Notes: generated by a model from the letters alone, not told the origin. A stretch of DNA of 64,000 nt from JAIBJN01 sp963775625 (GCA_963775625.1 CAVZJM010000003.1:124001-188000), one strand, 5' to 3'. Positions 41,451 to 50,764 are shown, counted from the stretch's first letter. Numbers and translations are program-made.

Positions 41451-41464
41451 GCACACTAGTGCGC
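41451..41464. promoter_or_regulatory. Near-palindromic vapBC operator
   Basis: GCACACTAGTGCGC is a 14-bp near-palindrome (two mismatched positions) 13 bp upstream of the vapB ATG. A TAAGTT hexamer (-10-like) lies between it and the start codon. Binding by the VapBC complex would autoregulate the operon. Confidence 0.5.
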
Positions 41465-41480
41465 ACATAGAGATGGGCGG

Positions 41481-42125
41481 CTACTGACGCAGGTACGTGA
41501 GCACCGCGAGCACGCGCCGGTGATCCTCGGCCGCGTGCGGGAGCCTGAGCTTCGCGAAGATGCTCGTCACGTGCTTCTCGACGGCGCGCTCCGTGACGAC
41601 GAGCTGGTCGGCGATGCCCTGGTTCGAGCGGCCCTGGGCCATGTGCTCGAGCACCTCCCGCTCGCGCGGCGTGAGCTGGTCGATCGGGTCGTCCCGGCGG
41701 CGCCTGCCCACGAGCTGGGAGACGATCGCCGGATCGAGAGCCGAGCCTCCCTCCCCCACACGGCGCACGGCGGCGGCGAACTCGCCCACGTCGGAGACGC
41801 GGTCCTTGAGCAGGTAGCCGACGCCCTCGGCGCTCTCGGAGAGGAGCTCCATGGCGTACGTCGGCTCGACGTACTGGGAGAGGACGAGCACGCCCACCTC
41901 CGGGTACGTCCCGCGGATCTCCTGGGCGGCCCTCAGCCCCTCGTCGGTGTGGGTCGGGGGCATGCGGATGTCGACGATGACGACGTTCGGCGAGTAGCTC
42001 CGCACCTTGAGCATGAGGTCGTCGGCGGTGCCGGTCTGCGCGACGACGTCGAAGCCCTGGTCCTCGAGCAGGCGCGCGACGCCCTCGCGGAGCAGGACCG
42101 AGTCCTCGGCGAGCACTACCCGCAC
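41481..42125 (-). CDS. NarL/LuxR-family response regulator
   Basis: 214 residues. The receiver domain has VVLAEDSVLLREGVARLLED and the phosphorylated Asp52 in PNVVIVDIRMPPTHTDEGL. The C-terminal LuxR-type HTH is LTPREREVLEHMAQGRSNQG with VTERAVEKHVTSIFAKLRLP. It is the partner of the upstream kinase, whose stop overlaps its start by 10 bp. Target genes are unknown. Confidence 0.93.
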   Translation of the reverse strand: MRVVLAEDSVLLREGVARLLEDQGFDVVAQTGTADDLMLKVRSYSPNVVIVDIRMPPTHTDEGLRAAQEIRGTYPEVGVLVLSQYVEPTYAMELLSESAEGVGYLLKDRVSDVGEFAAAVRRVGEGGSALDPAIVSQLVGRRRRDDPIDQLTPREREVLEHMAQGRSNQGIADQLVVTERAVEKHVTSIFAKLRLPHAAEDHRRVLAVLTYLRQ

Positions 42126-44602
42126 GGGATCTCCACCCGGATCCGCGTTCCCTTGCCCGGCGGGCTCTCGACGTGGAGACGCCCGTCGAGGGCCTCGACC
42201 CGGTCGACGAGGCCCCGGAGGCCCGAGCCCCTGCTCGGATCCGCGCCGCCCACTCCGTCGTCGGCGATCTCGACCACCGCGTGCCCGTTCACGGATGCGA
42301 TGCTAACCGCGACCGAGGACGCCTCGGCGTACTTGGCCACGTTCGCCAGCGCCTCCGAGACAACGTAGTACGCGGCGGCCTCCACCGGCTCGGGCAGCCG
42401 GTCCTCCAGGAGCTCGAGCTCGACGGGAAGCGGAGTCCGGGAGATGAGGGCCTCGAGCGCGGCGCCGAGGCCGCGATCGGAGAGGACGGCGGGGTGGATT
42501 CCGCGCGCGAGCTCCCGCAGCTCCTCCAGGGCCTGGGCCAGCTCGTCGGAGGCCTCGCCGAGGAGGGTCTCGGCCTGCTCGGGCTCGCTACGCAGCCGTG
42601 CGTGCGCGAGCCGGAGCATGAGCGAGAGCGACACGAGCCGCTGCTGCGCGCCGTCGTGGAGGTTGCGCTCCAGCCGGCGCCGCTCGACGTCGCTGGCCTC
42701 GACGAGCCGAGCGCGGGAGCGCCGCAGCTCGCTCTCGTGGAGCGTCCGCTCGGTGATGTCCATGCCGCAGATGAGAAGCCGCGGCTCACCGCGGTCGTCG
42801 CGGAGCGGCGTCGTCGACCACGCCACCTTGCGGCCTTCGCCGCCGGCCGAGATCCAGGTGCTCTCGTACTCCCCGCGCCCGCCCTCGGCAACGACCTCTT
42901 CGAGCGTGCGGCGCACCGCCTCGCGCTCCTCCGGAGCGATGAAGAGATCCCAGAACGGATAGCCGCGCGTAAGGTCGTTGTCGCGACGGCCCGAAAGCCG
43001 CTCGAGCGAGGTGTTGACGCGGAGGACGTAGCCGCCCGGCGTGACGAGGCAGAGGAGGCTGGGCGTCGAGTCGACGACGGTGCGGATGAAGTCGCGCTCG
43101 TGCTCGAGGTCGCGGTGACGCTGCTGGAGCTCGGCGTGAAGGCGCTCGAGCTCCGCCTGGGCGCGGTTTCGCTCGGTGAACTCCCGTCCGATCAGGACGG
43201 CCTCGTTTCCTGCCTTGACGATCCTGGCTTCGAAGTCCCGGGGAACTCCGTCGAGCTCGAGCGTGTACTCGCCAGTCACGAGCTCGCCGGTGTCGATCGC
43301 GCGCCGAATCCCTGCGACGAGCTGGTCGGCCACGTCGCGGGGCAGGACGTCGTGTGCCGTCGCGCCGAGCAGCTGGTCGGGAGGCACCGCCAGATCCTCG
43401 GGCTTGCCCTTGTACTCCAGGTACGTGCCGTCGCGGTCGAAGCGGAAGATCAGGTCGGGGAAGGCGTCGACCAGCGCCCGAATGCGCGTCTGGGCATCCG
43501 CCAGAGCGGCCAGGCGCTGCTCGTTCTCGAGCGCCAACGCGGCCGCCGCGGCGACGGTTTCGAGGAGAAGGGGGTCCTCCTCCAGCGAGCGATGGTGAAT
43601 GAGCGCAGCCACCGGTTGCCCGTCGCGCTCGACCATGGTCGCGAGCTCCTCCCCGCGCTCCTGGGGCAGCTCGATCGGGCTCCCGTCCAGGTCGGCGTAG
43701 GAGTGCGTCTCGGGAATCCAGTAGGCCAGCCGGAGCGTGGGATCGCCGAGCGCCCGGGCGAGCGCTTCCCGCAGCTCGCCCGGAGCGTGCGCCTGCCCGA
43801 GCTCGAGAATCAGCTGCCCGACTCCCTCGCGTGCCAGCCGCCCGCTGAGCAGGCCGGCGATGAACGCCGGCGGGACGCATGCGAACGTGACGACGACGAC
43901 CCAGAAGATGAGATCCCCGGCCCGGGTCGAGACGCTTCCCGCGACGAGCGCGAGCCCCAGGAAGGCCAGCGTCGTGCCGGCGGTCAGGTAGACCGGGAGG
44001 AGGACGCGCCTGAGCGGCGCCGAGGCCGCCTTCCACCGCCGCCGGAACACGAAGAGCGAGGCGACGAGCGCCGGGATCGCGACGGCGATGAGGACGCCGT
44101 TGATCGCCGCGACGGCGTTGGGAGAGTCGACGATCAGGAACGCGTTCTCGGGACAGCCGGTGCAGCTCCGGTCCGGGTCGTCGAAGAAGGAGATCAGGAG
44201 CGCGCCGACGGTGAGCTCGAAGTACGCGATACCGACGATCGTGTGGACGAGCCGCGTCTCCAGGTAGCCGCGCGGGAACGCCAGGAGCGCGTGGACGAAG
44301 ACGGCGATGAAGATCCCGCCGAACGTCCAGCCGAGCGTGAACACGAACGACTCGTTGGAAGCGCTCAGGGCACCGACGAAGACGGAAAGCCCCACGGCGG
44401 TCAGCAGCGGCCCGAAACGGTTGTCCGGCCGCCGGGCCCAGGCGAAGAGACCTCCGAGGATGAAGGACCACGCGCCCAGAACCTGGGCGGTGACCGCGAA
44501 CGCGGGCGCGTCCTCGTGGTCGCTCGTGAGCAGCAGAGCGAGCGCCCCCGCGGTCAGGAGGAGCCCGAGGCCCAGGACCCCTGCGAACGTGCGCCGGCGC
44601 AT
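42116..44602 (-). CDS. Membrane sensor histidine kinase with PAS domains (HisKA_3)
   Basis: 828 residues. Residues 1-260 hold about seven hydrophobic segments forming a membrane sensor, including an extracytoplasmic Cys pair (DRSCTGCPENAF). A GAF-like stretch (residues 270-370) is followed by two PAS domains (RALVDAFPDLIFRFDRDGTY and TVVDSTPSLLCLVTPGGYVL). The dimerisation helix is ERRRLERNLHDGAQQRLVSL with the phosphorylated His. The ATPase has EALANVAKYAEASSVAVSIA and VVEIADDGVGGADPSRGSGL. It pairs with the NarL-type regulator by overlapping stop and start. The stimulus is unknown. Confidence 0.92.
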   Translation of the reverse strand: MRRRTFAGVLGLGLLLTAGALALLLTSDHEDAPAFAVTAQVLGAWSFILGGLFAWARRPDNRFGPLLTAVGLSVFVGALSASNESFVFTLGWTFGGIFIAVFVHALLAFPRGYLETRLVHTIVGIAYFELTVGALLISFFDDPDRSCTGCPENAFLIVDSPNAVAAINGVLIAVAIPALVASLFVFRRRWKAASAPLRRVLLPVYLTAGTTLAFLGLALVAGSVSTRAGDLIFWVVVVTFACVPPAFIAGLLSGRLAREGVGQLILELGQAHAPGELREALARALGDPTLRLAYWIPETHSYADLDGSPIELPQERGEELATMVERDGQPVAALIHHRSLEEDPLLLETVAAAAALALENEQRLAALADAQTRIRALVDAFPDLIFRFDRDGTYLEYKGKPEDLAVPPDQLLGATAHDVLPRDVADQLVAGIRRAIDTGELVTGEYTLELDGVPRDFEARIVKAGNEAVLIGREFTERNRAQAELERLHAELQQRHRDLEHERDFIRTVVDSTPSLLCLVTPGGYVLRVNTSLERLSGRRDNDLTRGYPFWDLFIAPEEREAVRRTLEEVVAEGGRGEYESTWISAGGEGRKVAWSTTPLRDDRGEPRLLICGMDITERTLHESELRRSRARLVEASDVERRRLERNLHDGAQQRLVSLSLMLRLAHARLRSEPEQAETLLGEASDELAQALEELRELARGIHPAVLSDRGLGAALEALISRTPLPVELELLEDRLPEPVEAAAYYVVSEALANVAKYAEASSVAVSIASVNGHAVVEIADDGVGGADPSRGSGLRGLVDRVEALDGRLHVESPPGKGTRIRVEIPCG

Positions 44603-44606
44603 GTGG

Positions 44607-44963
44607 CTATCGAAGCACAGCGCGGAGCACGGCGCCCGTCAACTCGCCCTTGGTGACGAAGGCGGCCGCGCCGCAGCGGGCGACGATCGAGCCGAAATCC
44701 GACTCGTCGTGGCTCGAGGTGAGGACGACCTTGGGGCCGATGCCGTTCTGGCGGCAGAGCTCGTTCGCCACCGTGAAGCCGTCCATGTCGGGCAGCTGGA
44801 CGTCGAGCAGGACGAGATCGGGCTGGAGGCGCTTGACGGCCTCGAGGCCCGAGCGGCCGTCCTCGGCCTCCCCGACGACCTCGAATCCGTCGGCCTGGAG
44901 CAGCGTCCTGGCCGTCGCACGAAAGCTCGGGTGGTCGTCGATAATCAGGACCCTGTAAGCCAT
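44607..44963 (-). CDS. Single-domain response regulator (receiver only)
   Basis: 118 residues from ATG 44963: YRVLIIDDHPSFRATARTLL, Asp phosphorylation site in QPDLVLLDVQLPDMDGFTVA near residue 52, and the conserved Lys in AAAFVTKGELTGAVLRAVLR. No output domain is present. It lies 4 bp upstream of the histidine kinase, so it may be a phosphate sink or a second partner of that kinase. Two 11-nt-spaced GGTG(A/G) repeats lie just before the start. Confidence 0.9.
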   Translation of the reverse strand: MAYRVLIIDDHPSFRATARTLLQADGFEVVGEAEDGRSGLEAVKRLQPDLVLLDVQLPDMDGFTVANELCRQNGIGPKVVLTSSHDESDFGSIVARCGAAAFVTKGELTGAVLRAVLR

Positions 44964-44975
44964 CGTTGCGCAAAT

Positions 44976-44993
44976 GGTGGCAAAGCGGTGAAT
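44976..44993. promoter_or_regulatory. PHO-box-like direct repeat (weak)
   Basis: GGTGGCA (44976-44982) and GGTGAAT (44987-44993) are 11 nt apart, the same period as the stronger boxes before pstS and the PhoB-like gene. They lie between the divergent receiver gene and the CYTH-CHAD gene. The first unit is degenerate, so this is a suggestion only. Confidence 0.35.
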
Positions 44994-45040
44994 CGCCGGG
45001 AATACGGCTAGCCACACTCTTTGCGGGCTACCATCCGACC

Positions 45041-46483
45041 GTGGCGAGGCTCCGCGAGACGCACGAGCGCGAGCTGAAGCTCGCCGTTCCGCCCGGCTTC
45101 GCGCTGCCCGCTATCGCGGGCGAGAAGCTCGGCCCCGAGACGTTCACGTCCACCTACCACGACACGGCCGACCGCGCGCTCGCGCGCGCAGGGATCACGC
45201 TGCGGCGACGCGTGCAGAACCGGCGCGGCCTCTGGCAGCTCAAGCTGCCCGGCGAGGGCGAGCGGCTCGAGCTCGAGGTTCCCGGCGGGCCGGGTGGGCC
45301 GCCGGAAGAGCTCGACACGCTGCTCGCCGGCGTTCTCCGCGGACGGCCCCTCGAGCCGGTCGCCGCGCTTCGGACCACGCGCGAGGGTGTGCGCGCGCGG
45401 GCGAACGGGCGCGCCGTCGCCGATGTGACCATCGACAAGGTCGCCGTGCTCGACGGGCGCCGAGTGCGGGAGCGCTTCGTCGAGCTCGAGGTCGAGGCCC
45501 TCGCCGGCGGCGCCGATGCCCTCCCCGCGCTCGAGCGCGTTCTGCTCGACGCCGGGGCCACGCCCGGAGACGGGCGGTCGAAGGCGTTTCGGGCGCTCGG
45601 CTACTTCCCGTCGGAGCCGATGGCCGCGCCACGCTGGGCGCCGGCGCCCGAGCACGTCCGGGCGATGATCGCCGTGCAGGTCGGCGAGCTGATCGCGCAC
45701 GATCCCGGAGCCAGGCTCGGCGCCGACCCGGAGGAGCTCCACCAGGTGCGCGTGGCCACGCGCCGGCTGCGGGCCGTGCTGCGGGCAGCGCTCCCCCTGC
45801 TCGATCCCGCTTGGACGGAGTCGCTGCGCGGCGAGCTCGCCTGGCTGGGGGGCGCGCTGGGGCCGGTTCGCGACCTCGACGTCCTCCTCGAGCGCCTCCG
45901 AGCCGAGATCGCCGAACTGGAGCCACCCGAGCGCCGTGCGGCCGAGGACTTCCTGAGCGCACTCGATGACGACCGGGCCTCCGCGCGGGGGGCGATGCTC
46001 GTCGCGCTGACGAGCGCCCGCTACGCCGAGCTCCTCACCCGACTCGAGGCGGCGGCCGTCGCGCCCCGCGCACAGGCTGCCGACGTCTCGCTGCGGGATA
46101 TCGCGGCACGAGAGTTTCGCAAGCTCCGCAAGGCCGTCCGGCAGCTCCCGCCAGACCCGTCGGACGACGAGCTGCATGCGGTGCGCATCCGGGGCAAGCG
46201 GTCGCGCTACGCGGCCGAGCTGGCGCAAGGTGTCGTCGGCAAGCCGGCGCGACGCTTCGTCGAGGACGCGAAGCGCTTCCAGGACATCATCGGCGAGCAC
46301 CAGGACGCGGTCGTCGCCGAGGCGCGAATACGCGACCTGCTCGTTCGGTCCGAGGGCACCCGTGCGCACTTCGTGGGCGGGAGGCTGGTCGAGCGCGAGC
46401 AGGAGCGCCGCCGCCAGGCGCGTGCCGACTTCCCGGGAGCCTGGTCGCGGCTAGAGCGAAGCGGGAAGCGGGCCTGGCGCTGA
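45041..46483 (+). CDS. CYTH-CHAD domain protein (triphosphatase/polyphosphate binding)
   Basis: 480 residues from GTG 45041. The N-terminal CYTH domain (1-200) starts HERELKLAVP, the ExExK triphosphate-tunnel signature. It continues with TSTYHDTADRALARAGITLR and RRRVQNRRGLWQLKLPGEGE-like basic strands. The C-terminal CHAD domain (215-480) is helical and rich in conserved His/Arg (ELHQVRVATRRLRAVLRAAL, ELHAVRIRGKRSRYAAELAQ). CHAD domains bind polyphosphate and CYTH enzymes cleave inorganic triphosphate, which suits the ppx-ppk genes nearby. TACCAT (45029-45034) lies 6 nt before the GTG, so the mRNA is probably leaderless. Confidence 0.9.
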   Translation: MARLRETHERELKLAVPPGFALPAIAGEKLGPETFTSTYHDTADRALARAGITLRRRVQNRRGLWQLKLPGEGERLELEVPGGPGGPPEELDTLLAGVLRGRPLEPVAALRTTREGVRARANGRAVADVTIDKVAVLDGRRVRERFVELEVEALAGGADALPALERVLLDAGATPGDGRSKAFRALGYFPSEPMAAPRWAPAPEHVRAMIAVQVGELIAHDPGARLGADPEELHQVRVATRRLRAVLRAALPLLDPAWTESLRGELAWLGGALGPVRDLDVLLERLRAEIAELEPPERRAAEDFLSALDDDRASARGAMLVALTSARYAELLTRLEAAAVAPRAQAADVSLRDIAAREFRKLRKAVRQLPPDPSDDELHAVRIRGKRSRYAAELAQGVVGKPARRFVEDAKRFQDIIGEHQDAVVAEARIRDLLVRSEGTRAHFVGGRLVEREQERRRQARADFPGAWSRLERSGKRAWR

Positions 46484-46500
46484 GCACCGAGGGCGAGACG

Positions 46501-46893
46501 GTGCAGGCCGCGGGCGGGGTCGTCTCCCGGCCCGGCCCCGAGGGCGCCGTCGAGGTGCTGCTCGTCCACCGGCCCCGGTACGACGACTGGACGCTGCCGA
46601 AGGGGAAGCTCGAGCCCGGTGAGACCCACGAGGAGGCGGCGGTGCGGGAGGTCGAGGAGGAGACGGGCTTTCGCTGCGAGCTCGGCCGCGAGCTCCCCTC
46701 GACGAGCTACCACGACAGCAAGCGCCGGCCGAAGGTCGTCCGCTACTGGGCGATGCGGCCGCTGGACGGCGATTTCCGCCCCCACCGTGAGGTGGACGAG
46801 ATCCGGTGGGTTTCCCTCGATGCGGCGATGGAGCTGCTCAGCCATCGCCACGACGACAACGTGCTGCGGGCCTTCGCCGCGAGCGGCGGCTGA
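46501..46893 (+). CDS. NUDIX hydrolase
   Basis: 130 residues from GTG 46501. The Nudix box is complete (GKLEPGETHEEAAVREVEEE, then TGF). WTLPKGK and VRYWAMRP flank it as in diadenosine-polyphosphate and diphosphoinositol-type hydrolases. It cleaves a nucleoside diphosphate-linked compound. It lies between CYTH-CHAD and SixA; Nudix-histidine phosphatase pairs are common in Actinobacteria (MutT1-like fusion in mycobacteria). It begins 17 bp after the CHAD stop. Confidence 0.92.
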   Translation: MQAAGGVVSRPGPEGAVEVLLVHRPRYDDWTLPKGKLEPGETHEEAAVREVEEETGFRCELGRELPSTSYHDSKRRPKVVRYWAMRPLDGDFRPHREVDEIRWVSLDAAMELLSHRHDDNVLRAFAASGG

Positions 46894-47330
46894 TGTCGCT
46901 TCTGCTCCTCCGCCACGCGACCGCAGGCCACCGGCGCCCGGGCGTCGAGGAGGCCGAGGACCGGCTGCGACCGCTGGACGCGCGCGGTCGACGCCAGGCG
47001 GACGTGCTCCCGGCGGTCTACGCGGCCTTCGGGATCGAACGCGTGGTCACGAGCCCGTACGTCCGTTGTCGGGAATCAGTCGTCCCGCTCGCGCACGCGT
47101 TAGGTCTGCCGGTCGAGGAGCGCGACGAGCTGGCGGAGGGAGCGAGCGAGGCCGAGATCTGGGCCCTGGTCGCCGAGCTCGCCGGAACGACGGCGGTCCT
47201 GTGCACGCACGGCGACATCCTCGGCGTCCTCCTCGACGAGGAGCCCGAGAAGGGCTCGACGTGGGTGGTCGACGCCGACCCCGGCGGCGACAGTTTCAGC
47301 CGCCGCGACTATCTGCCTCCCCCCGCCTAG
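46893..47330 (+). CDS. SixA-like histidine phosphatase
   Basis: 145 residues from ATG 46893, overlapping the Nudix stop (TGATG). The phosphohistidine nucleophile is in LLLLRHATAGHR near residue 9. The other catalytic residues are in VVTSPYVRCRESVVPLAHAL and AVLCTHGDILGVLL (second His). With the Nudix protein it mirrors the two halves of mycobacterial MutT1. Nucleotide or phosphohistidine substrates are both possible. Confidence 0.88.
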   Translation: MSLLLLRHATAGHRRPGVEEAEDRLRPLDARGRRQADVLPAVYAAFGIERVVTSPYVRCRESVVPLAHALGLPVEERDELAEGASEAEIWALVAELAGTTAVLCTHGDILGVLLDEEPEKGSTWVVDADPGGDSFSRRDYLPPPA

Positions 47331-47599
47331 ACCCGTCTCGGGCCGGCGAGGAGGCCCCCTGAACGAAGGACGATGCGACGCTCGCCGACGCTCACCTCGT
47401 CGACCTCTGCCACGGGGACGTGCACGAGCCAGCTCCCGAGCAGGCCGGCGCGCACGGAGAGGAGCGCAGGGTGGCCGCTCTCCCGGTCGATCCGGACGTC
47501 CTCGACGACGCCGATCTGCGCCGACGGCCCGAACACGCCGAAGCCGCGGCAGTCGGCAAGCAGCTGCTCGGGCCCCTGGTTGTCCTCGTGCCTGCCCAC
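47327..47599 (-). CDS. PRC-barrel-like protein
   Basis: About 90 residues from GTG 47599. The core EQLLADCRGFGVFGPSAQIG, VVEDVRIDRESGHPALLSVR, AGLLGSWLVHVPVAEVDEVS and VGERRIVLRSGG resembles a PRC beta-barrel. It is convergent with SixA, overlapping by 4 bp. Start and family are both pattern-based. Confidence 0.55.
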   Translation of the reverse strand: MGRHEDNQGPEQLLADCRGFGVFGPSAQIGVVEDVRIDRESGHPALLSVRAGLLGSWLVHVPVAEVDEVSVGERRIVLRSGGLLAGPRRV

Positions 47600-47687
47600 G
47601 AGCCCATGGTGCCGAGAGCATCGGTCGGAGTGGGTTACGTCCCCATGAACCCTCGGTGAGGAACGTGTTAGCGGTTCGGGCTCCGGG

Positions 47688-48575
47688 TCAAGCGGCCGAG
47701 GCGGCCAGCTCGTCCAGGAGCGCGAGCGCGGCCCCTTCCCGCAGCCCGGCGCGGGAGACCTCGAGCGGGACGCCGAGGCGGGCCTGGAGGCACGAGAGGA
47801 TGACGACCCCCGCCGCGAGCGTGCGGACGCGATGCTCGTGCAGGCCGAAGGTCTTCGCCGCCTTCGCCGACGGGCGCGCGCCCAGGATGCGCAGCGCCGC
47901 GTCGAACTCCTCGCTCTCGAGCTCCCACCCGACCAGCTTGCGGAGCGCGCGGGCGGTGCCCCCGGTCGCCAGCGCTGCCTGCGGGAGAGGCGGCGCGAAG
48001 GCTTCGAGATGGCGCTCGACCTCGTCCCTCGCGGCGGCGAGGGCACGCCTGCCGGGCGGGTCGGTGCCGAGGAACCGCTCCGTCAGCCGGACGGCCCCGG
48101 TGTCGAGCGAGCGGGACCAGGCCGGCCCGCCCTCGGCCGTTCCCACGACGACCTCGGCCGAGCCGCCGCCCACGTCGCAGACCGCAACGCTCTCCGGCAG
48201 CCCCCTGGCTGCCGCGACGGCGCCCGCGAACGCGAGCCGCCCCTCCTCGTCGGCGGAGAGGACGCGAACCGGGCCGCCCGTCGCGGCGAGGAGCTCGCGG
48301 ACGAGCCGGTCGCCGTTCGCGCTCTGGCGCCCCGGTGCGGTGACGAGCACGTCGATCGCGCGGGCGCCGAGCGTCCGAGCCCTCTGGGCGAAGCCTCCTG
48401 CGCAGCGGGCAGCCTCGCCGATGCGCGCGGCGGAGAGCTGACCGTCGCGCTCGACGTCCTCTCCGAGGAAGAGGTGCACGCGCTCCTCGCGCAAGGGCAC
48501 GAGCTCGCCGCCCTGGCGGCGCGCCACCAGCAGGCGAACGGTGTTCGAGCCCACGTCGACGATGCCGATCTTCAT
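47688..48575 (-). CDS. ppx: Exopolyphosphatase/pppGpp phosphohydrolase (Ppx/GppA)
   Basis: 295 residues from ATG 48575. The ASKHA fold shows MKIGIVDVGSNTVRLLVARR (phosphate 1) and SVAVCDVGGGSAEVVVGTAE (phosphate 2) near residue 130. It is the short actinobacterial type without the C-terminal HD domain. It removes terminal phosphate from polyphosphate or pppGpp. It lies 37 bp downstream of ppk1 on the same strand, so polymer synthesis and breakdown are encoded together. Confidence 0.92.
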   Translation of the reverse strand: MKIGIVDVGSNTVRLLVARRQGGELVPLREERVHLFLGEDVERDGQLSAARIGEAARCAGGFAQRARTLGARAIDVLVTAPGRQSANGDRLVRELLAATGGPVRVLSADEEGRLAFAGAVAAARGLPESVAVCDVGGGSAEVVVGTAEGGPAWSRSLDTGAVRLTERFLGTDPPGRRALAAARDEVERHLEAFAPPLPQAALATGGTARALRKLVGWELESEEFDAALRILGARPSAKAAKTFGLHEHRVRTLAAGVVILSCLQARLGVPLEVSRAGLREGAALALLDELAASAA

Positions 48576-48612
48576 GGCGAGGGATTCTCGCCTCCTGGTC
48601 GGCTGTAACCGT

Positions 48613-50724
48613 CTAGCGAGGCCGGCGCGCGACGCGGCGGCGCGCACGCGTGCGCGCCTTTCGCATGAGCGCGTCGTGGCTCCCCTTCGCGCCATGGTCC
48701 TTGCGCGGCTTGAGGCGCTTCCAGCCGCCGTCCGCTTGCAGCGTCCAGGCCGTGTTGTCGTCGAGCAAGACGTCGAAGGCGGCGGCGAGCTGGGCCTGCA
48801 CCCTCGGATCCTCCACGGGCACGGCGATCTCGATGCGGTGATCGAGATTGCGGGTCATGAGGTCGGCGCTCCCCAGGAACGTCGTCGCCGAGTCGCCCGC
48901 CTCGAAGACGAAGAAGCGGCTGTGCTCGAGGAAGCGGCCGAGGATGCTGCGGACGCGGATCGTCTCCGAGAGCCCGGGCACGCCGGGCCTGAGCTGGCAG
49001 ATCGAGCGGGCCGCGATGTCGATCTGGGCGCCGGCCTGCGAGGCGGCGTAGAGCTCCTCGATGATCGTCTCGTCGGTGAGCGCGTTCGTCTTCAGGCGGA
49101 TGCGCGCGTGCTCGCCGTCTTCGGCCGCCTTGGCGACGGCGCGAATCTCCTCGACCAGGCGGCGGCGCAGGTTGAACGGCGCGACAAGGAGCTTGCGGAA
49201 CGCCTGCGGGCGGCCGAAGCCGGTGACGTAGTTGAAGAGGTCCGCGACGTCGGCGGCGATCTCCTCGTCGGCCGTGAAGAGGCCGAAATCCTCGTAGATC
49301 CGGGCCGTGAGCGCGTGGTAGTTCCCCGTCCCGATGTGGACGTAGCGCCGCAGCGCGTTCCCCTCTCGCCTGACCACGAGCGTGGTCTTGGCGTGGATCT
49401 TGAGGTTGGGGAAGCCGTAGACGACGTGGACGCCCGCGCGCTCGAGCGCCCTCGACCACTCGATGTTCCGGTGTTCGTCGAAGCGGGCCTTGAGCTCGAC
49501 GAGGCAGACGGCCTGGCGCCCGTCCTCGGCCACCTCGATGAGGGCGGGGACGACCGGGGAGTCGTCGCTCGTCCGGTACACGGTCGTCTTCAGCGTGACC
49601 ACGGCGGGGTCCCGGGCGGCTTCGCTCGCGAAGCGCTCGAACGTGGTCACGAAGGAGTCGTACGGATGGTGGACGAGCACGTCGCCGCGCCGGATCTCCG
49701 AGAAGAACCCCTCGCCTCCATGCACGGCGGCGAGGCGGGCCGGCGTGCTCGGCACCCACGGCTCGTCCTTCAGGTCGTCGCGGTCGAGCGCCGCGAGCTG
49801 CGAGAGGTCGGCGAGGTCGAGCGGCCCGCGAATCGGGTACACCTGCTCCTCCCCGGCGCCGAGCCCCTCCATCAGGCGCCCGAGCATCCGGTTCGAGACC
49901 GAGCCCGAGACCTCGAGGCGGACGACGTCGCCGAAGCGACGCCGGCGCAGCTCGAGCTCCACCGCCTCGAGCAGATCGTCGGCCTCGTCCGAGACCTCGA
50001 AGTCGGCGTCGCGGGTGACGCGGAAGACGGCACGCTCCATGATCTCCATCTGCGGGAAGAGCCAGTCGAGAAAGTGCGCGATCACGCCCTCCAGGGGAAC
50101 GAACGCGCTGCGCTTGCCGACCTGGAGGAACCGGGGCAGCCCCTCCGGCACCTTGACGCGCGCGAAGCGCTCCTCCCCGGTCTCGGGGTCGCGCACGAGG
50201 ACGGCGAGGCTGTTGGAGAGCCCGGAGATGTACGGGAACGGCTGGCCCGGGCCGACTGCGAGCGGCGTCAGCACCGGGTAGATCTCGCGATCGAAGCGGC
50301 GCTCGAGCTCGGCGACCTCCTTCTCGGAGCACTCGTCGACCTGGGCGATGGCGATCCCCGCCTCGCTCAGCGCCGGAACGAGCTCCCGGCCCCACAGCCT
50401 GGACTGGCGCGCCGTGAGCGCAAGAACGCGCTCGCGGATCTCCGCGAGGGTCGTCGACGGCGTCCGGCCGTCCGGCGACCGCACGGCGATCCCGGCCGCC
50501 TCCTGGCCCAGCAGACCGGCAACGCGCACCATGAAGAACTCGTCGAGGTTGGCGGAGAAGATCGAGCAGAACTTGACGCGCTCGAGGAGCGGGACCGAGG
50601 CGTCCGCGGCCAGCTCGAGCACCCGCGCGTTGAAATCGAGCCAGGAAAGCTCCCGGTTGAGGAGCCGCTCGCCTTCCTGGGAGATCTTGCCGGTCGCGGT
50701 CGCCATGGATGAAGATTGCATCAT
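48613..50724 (-). CDS. ppk1: Polyphosphate kinase 1
   Basis: 703 residues from ATG 50724 (ATG 50706 possible). The N-domain has LLNRELSWLDFNARVLELAA and FCSIFSANLDEFFMVRVAGL. The catalytic core contains LKTTVYRTSDDSPVVPALIE and the autophosphorylated His region RRYVHIGTGNYHALTARIYE. The C-terminal part ends with LGSADLMTRNLDHRIEIAVP. It reversibly polymerises the gamma-phosphate of ATP into polyphosphate. Two PHO-box-like repeats lie 23-40 bp upstream, so induction under phosphate limitation is inferred. Confidence 0.96.
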   Translation of the reverse strand: MMQSSSMATATGKISQEGERLLNRELSWLDFNARVLELAADASVPLLERVKFCSIFSANLDEFFMVRVAGLLGQEAAGIAVRSPDGRTPSTTLAEIRERVLALTARQSRLWGRELVPALSEAGIAIAQVDECSEKEVAELERRFDREIYPVLTPLAVGPGQPFPYISGLSNSLAVLVRDPETGEERFARVKVPEGLPRFLQVGKRSAFVPLEGVIAHFLDWLFPQMEIMERAVFRVTRDADFEVSDEADDLLEAVELELRRRRFGDVVRLEVSGSVSNRMLGRLMEGLGAGEEQVYPIRGPLDLADLSQLAALDRDDLKDEPWVPSTPARLAAVHGGEGFFSEIRRGDVLVHHPYDSFVTTFERFASEAARDPAVVTLKTTVYRTSDDSPVVPALIEVAEDGRQAVCLVELKARFDEHRNIEWSRALERAGVHVVYGFPNLKIHAKTTLVVRREGNALRRYVHIGTGNYHALTARIYEDFGLFTADEEIAADVADLFNYVTGFGRPQAFRKLLVAPFNLRRRLVEEIRAVAKAAEDGEHARIRLKTNALTDETIIEELYAASQAGAQIDIAARSICQLRPGVPGLSETIRVRSILGRFLEHSRFFVFEAGDSATTFLGSADLMTRNLDHRIEIAVPVEDPRVQAQLAAAFDVLLDDNTAWTLQADGGWKRLKPRKDHGAKGSHDALMRKARTRARRRVARRPR

Positions 50725-50746
50725 CCCCGGTCGCAGCGCGAGCCGA

Positions 50747-50764
50747 GGTGACGATCTGGTGAAA
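50747..50764 (-). promoter_or_regulatory. PHO box before ppk1
   Basis: GGTGACG (50747-50753) and GGTGAAA (50758-50764) lie exactly 11 nt apart, so the reverse strand reads TTTCACC-N4-CGTCACC toward ppk1. The unit and period match the pstS boxes. Confidence 0.6.
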
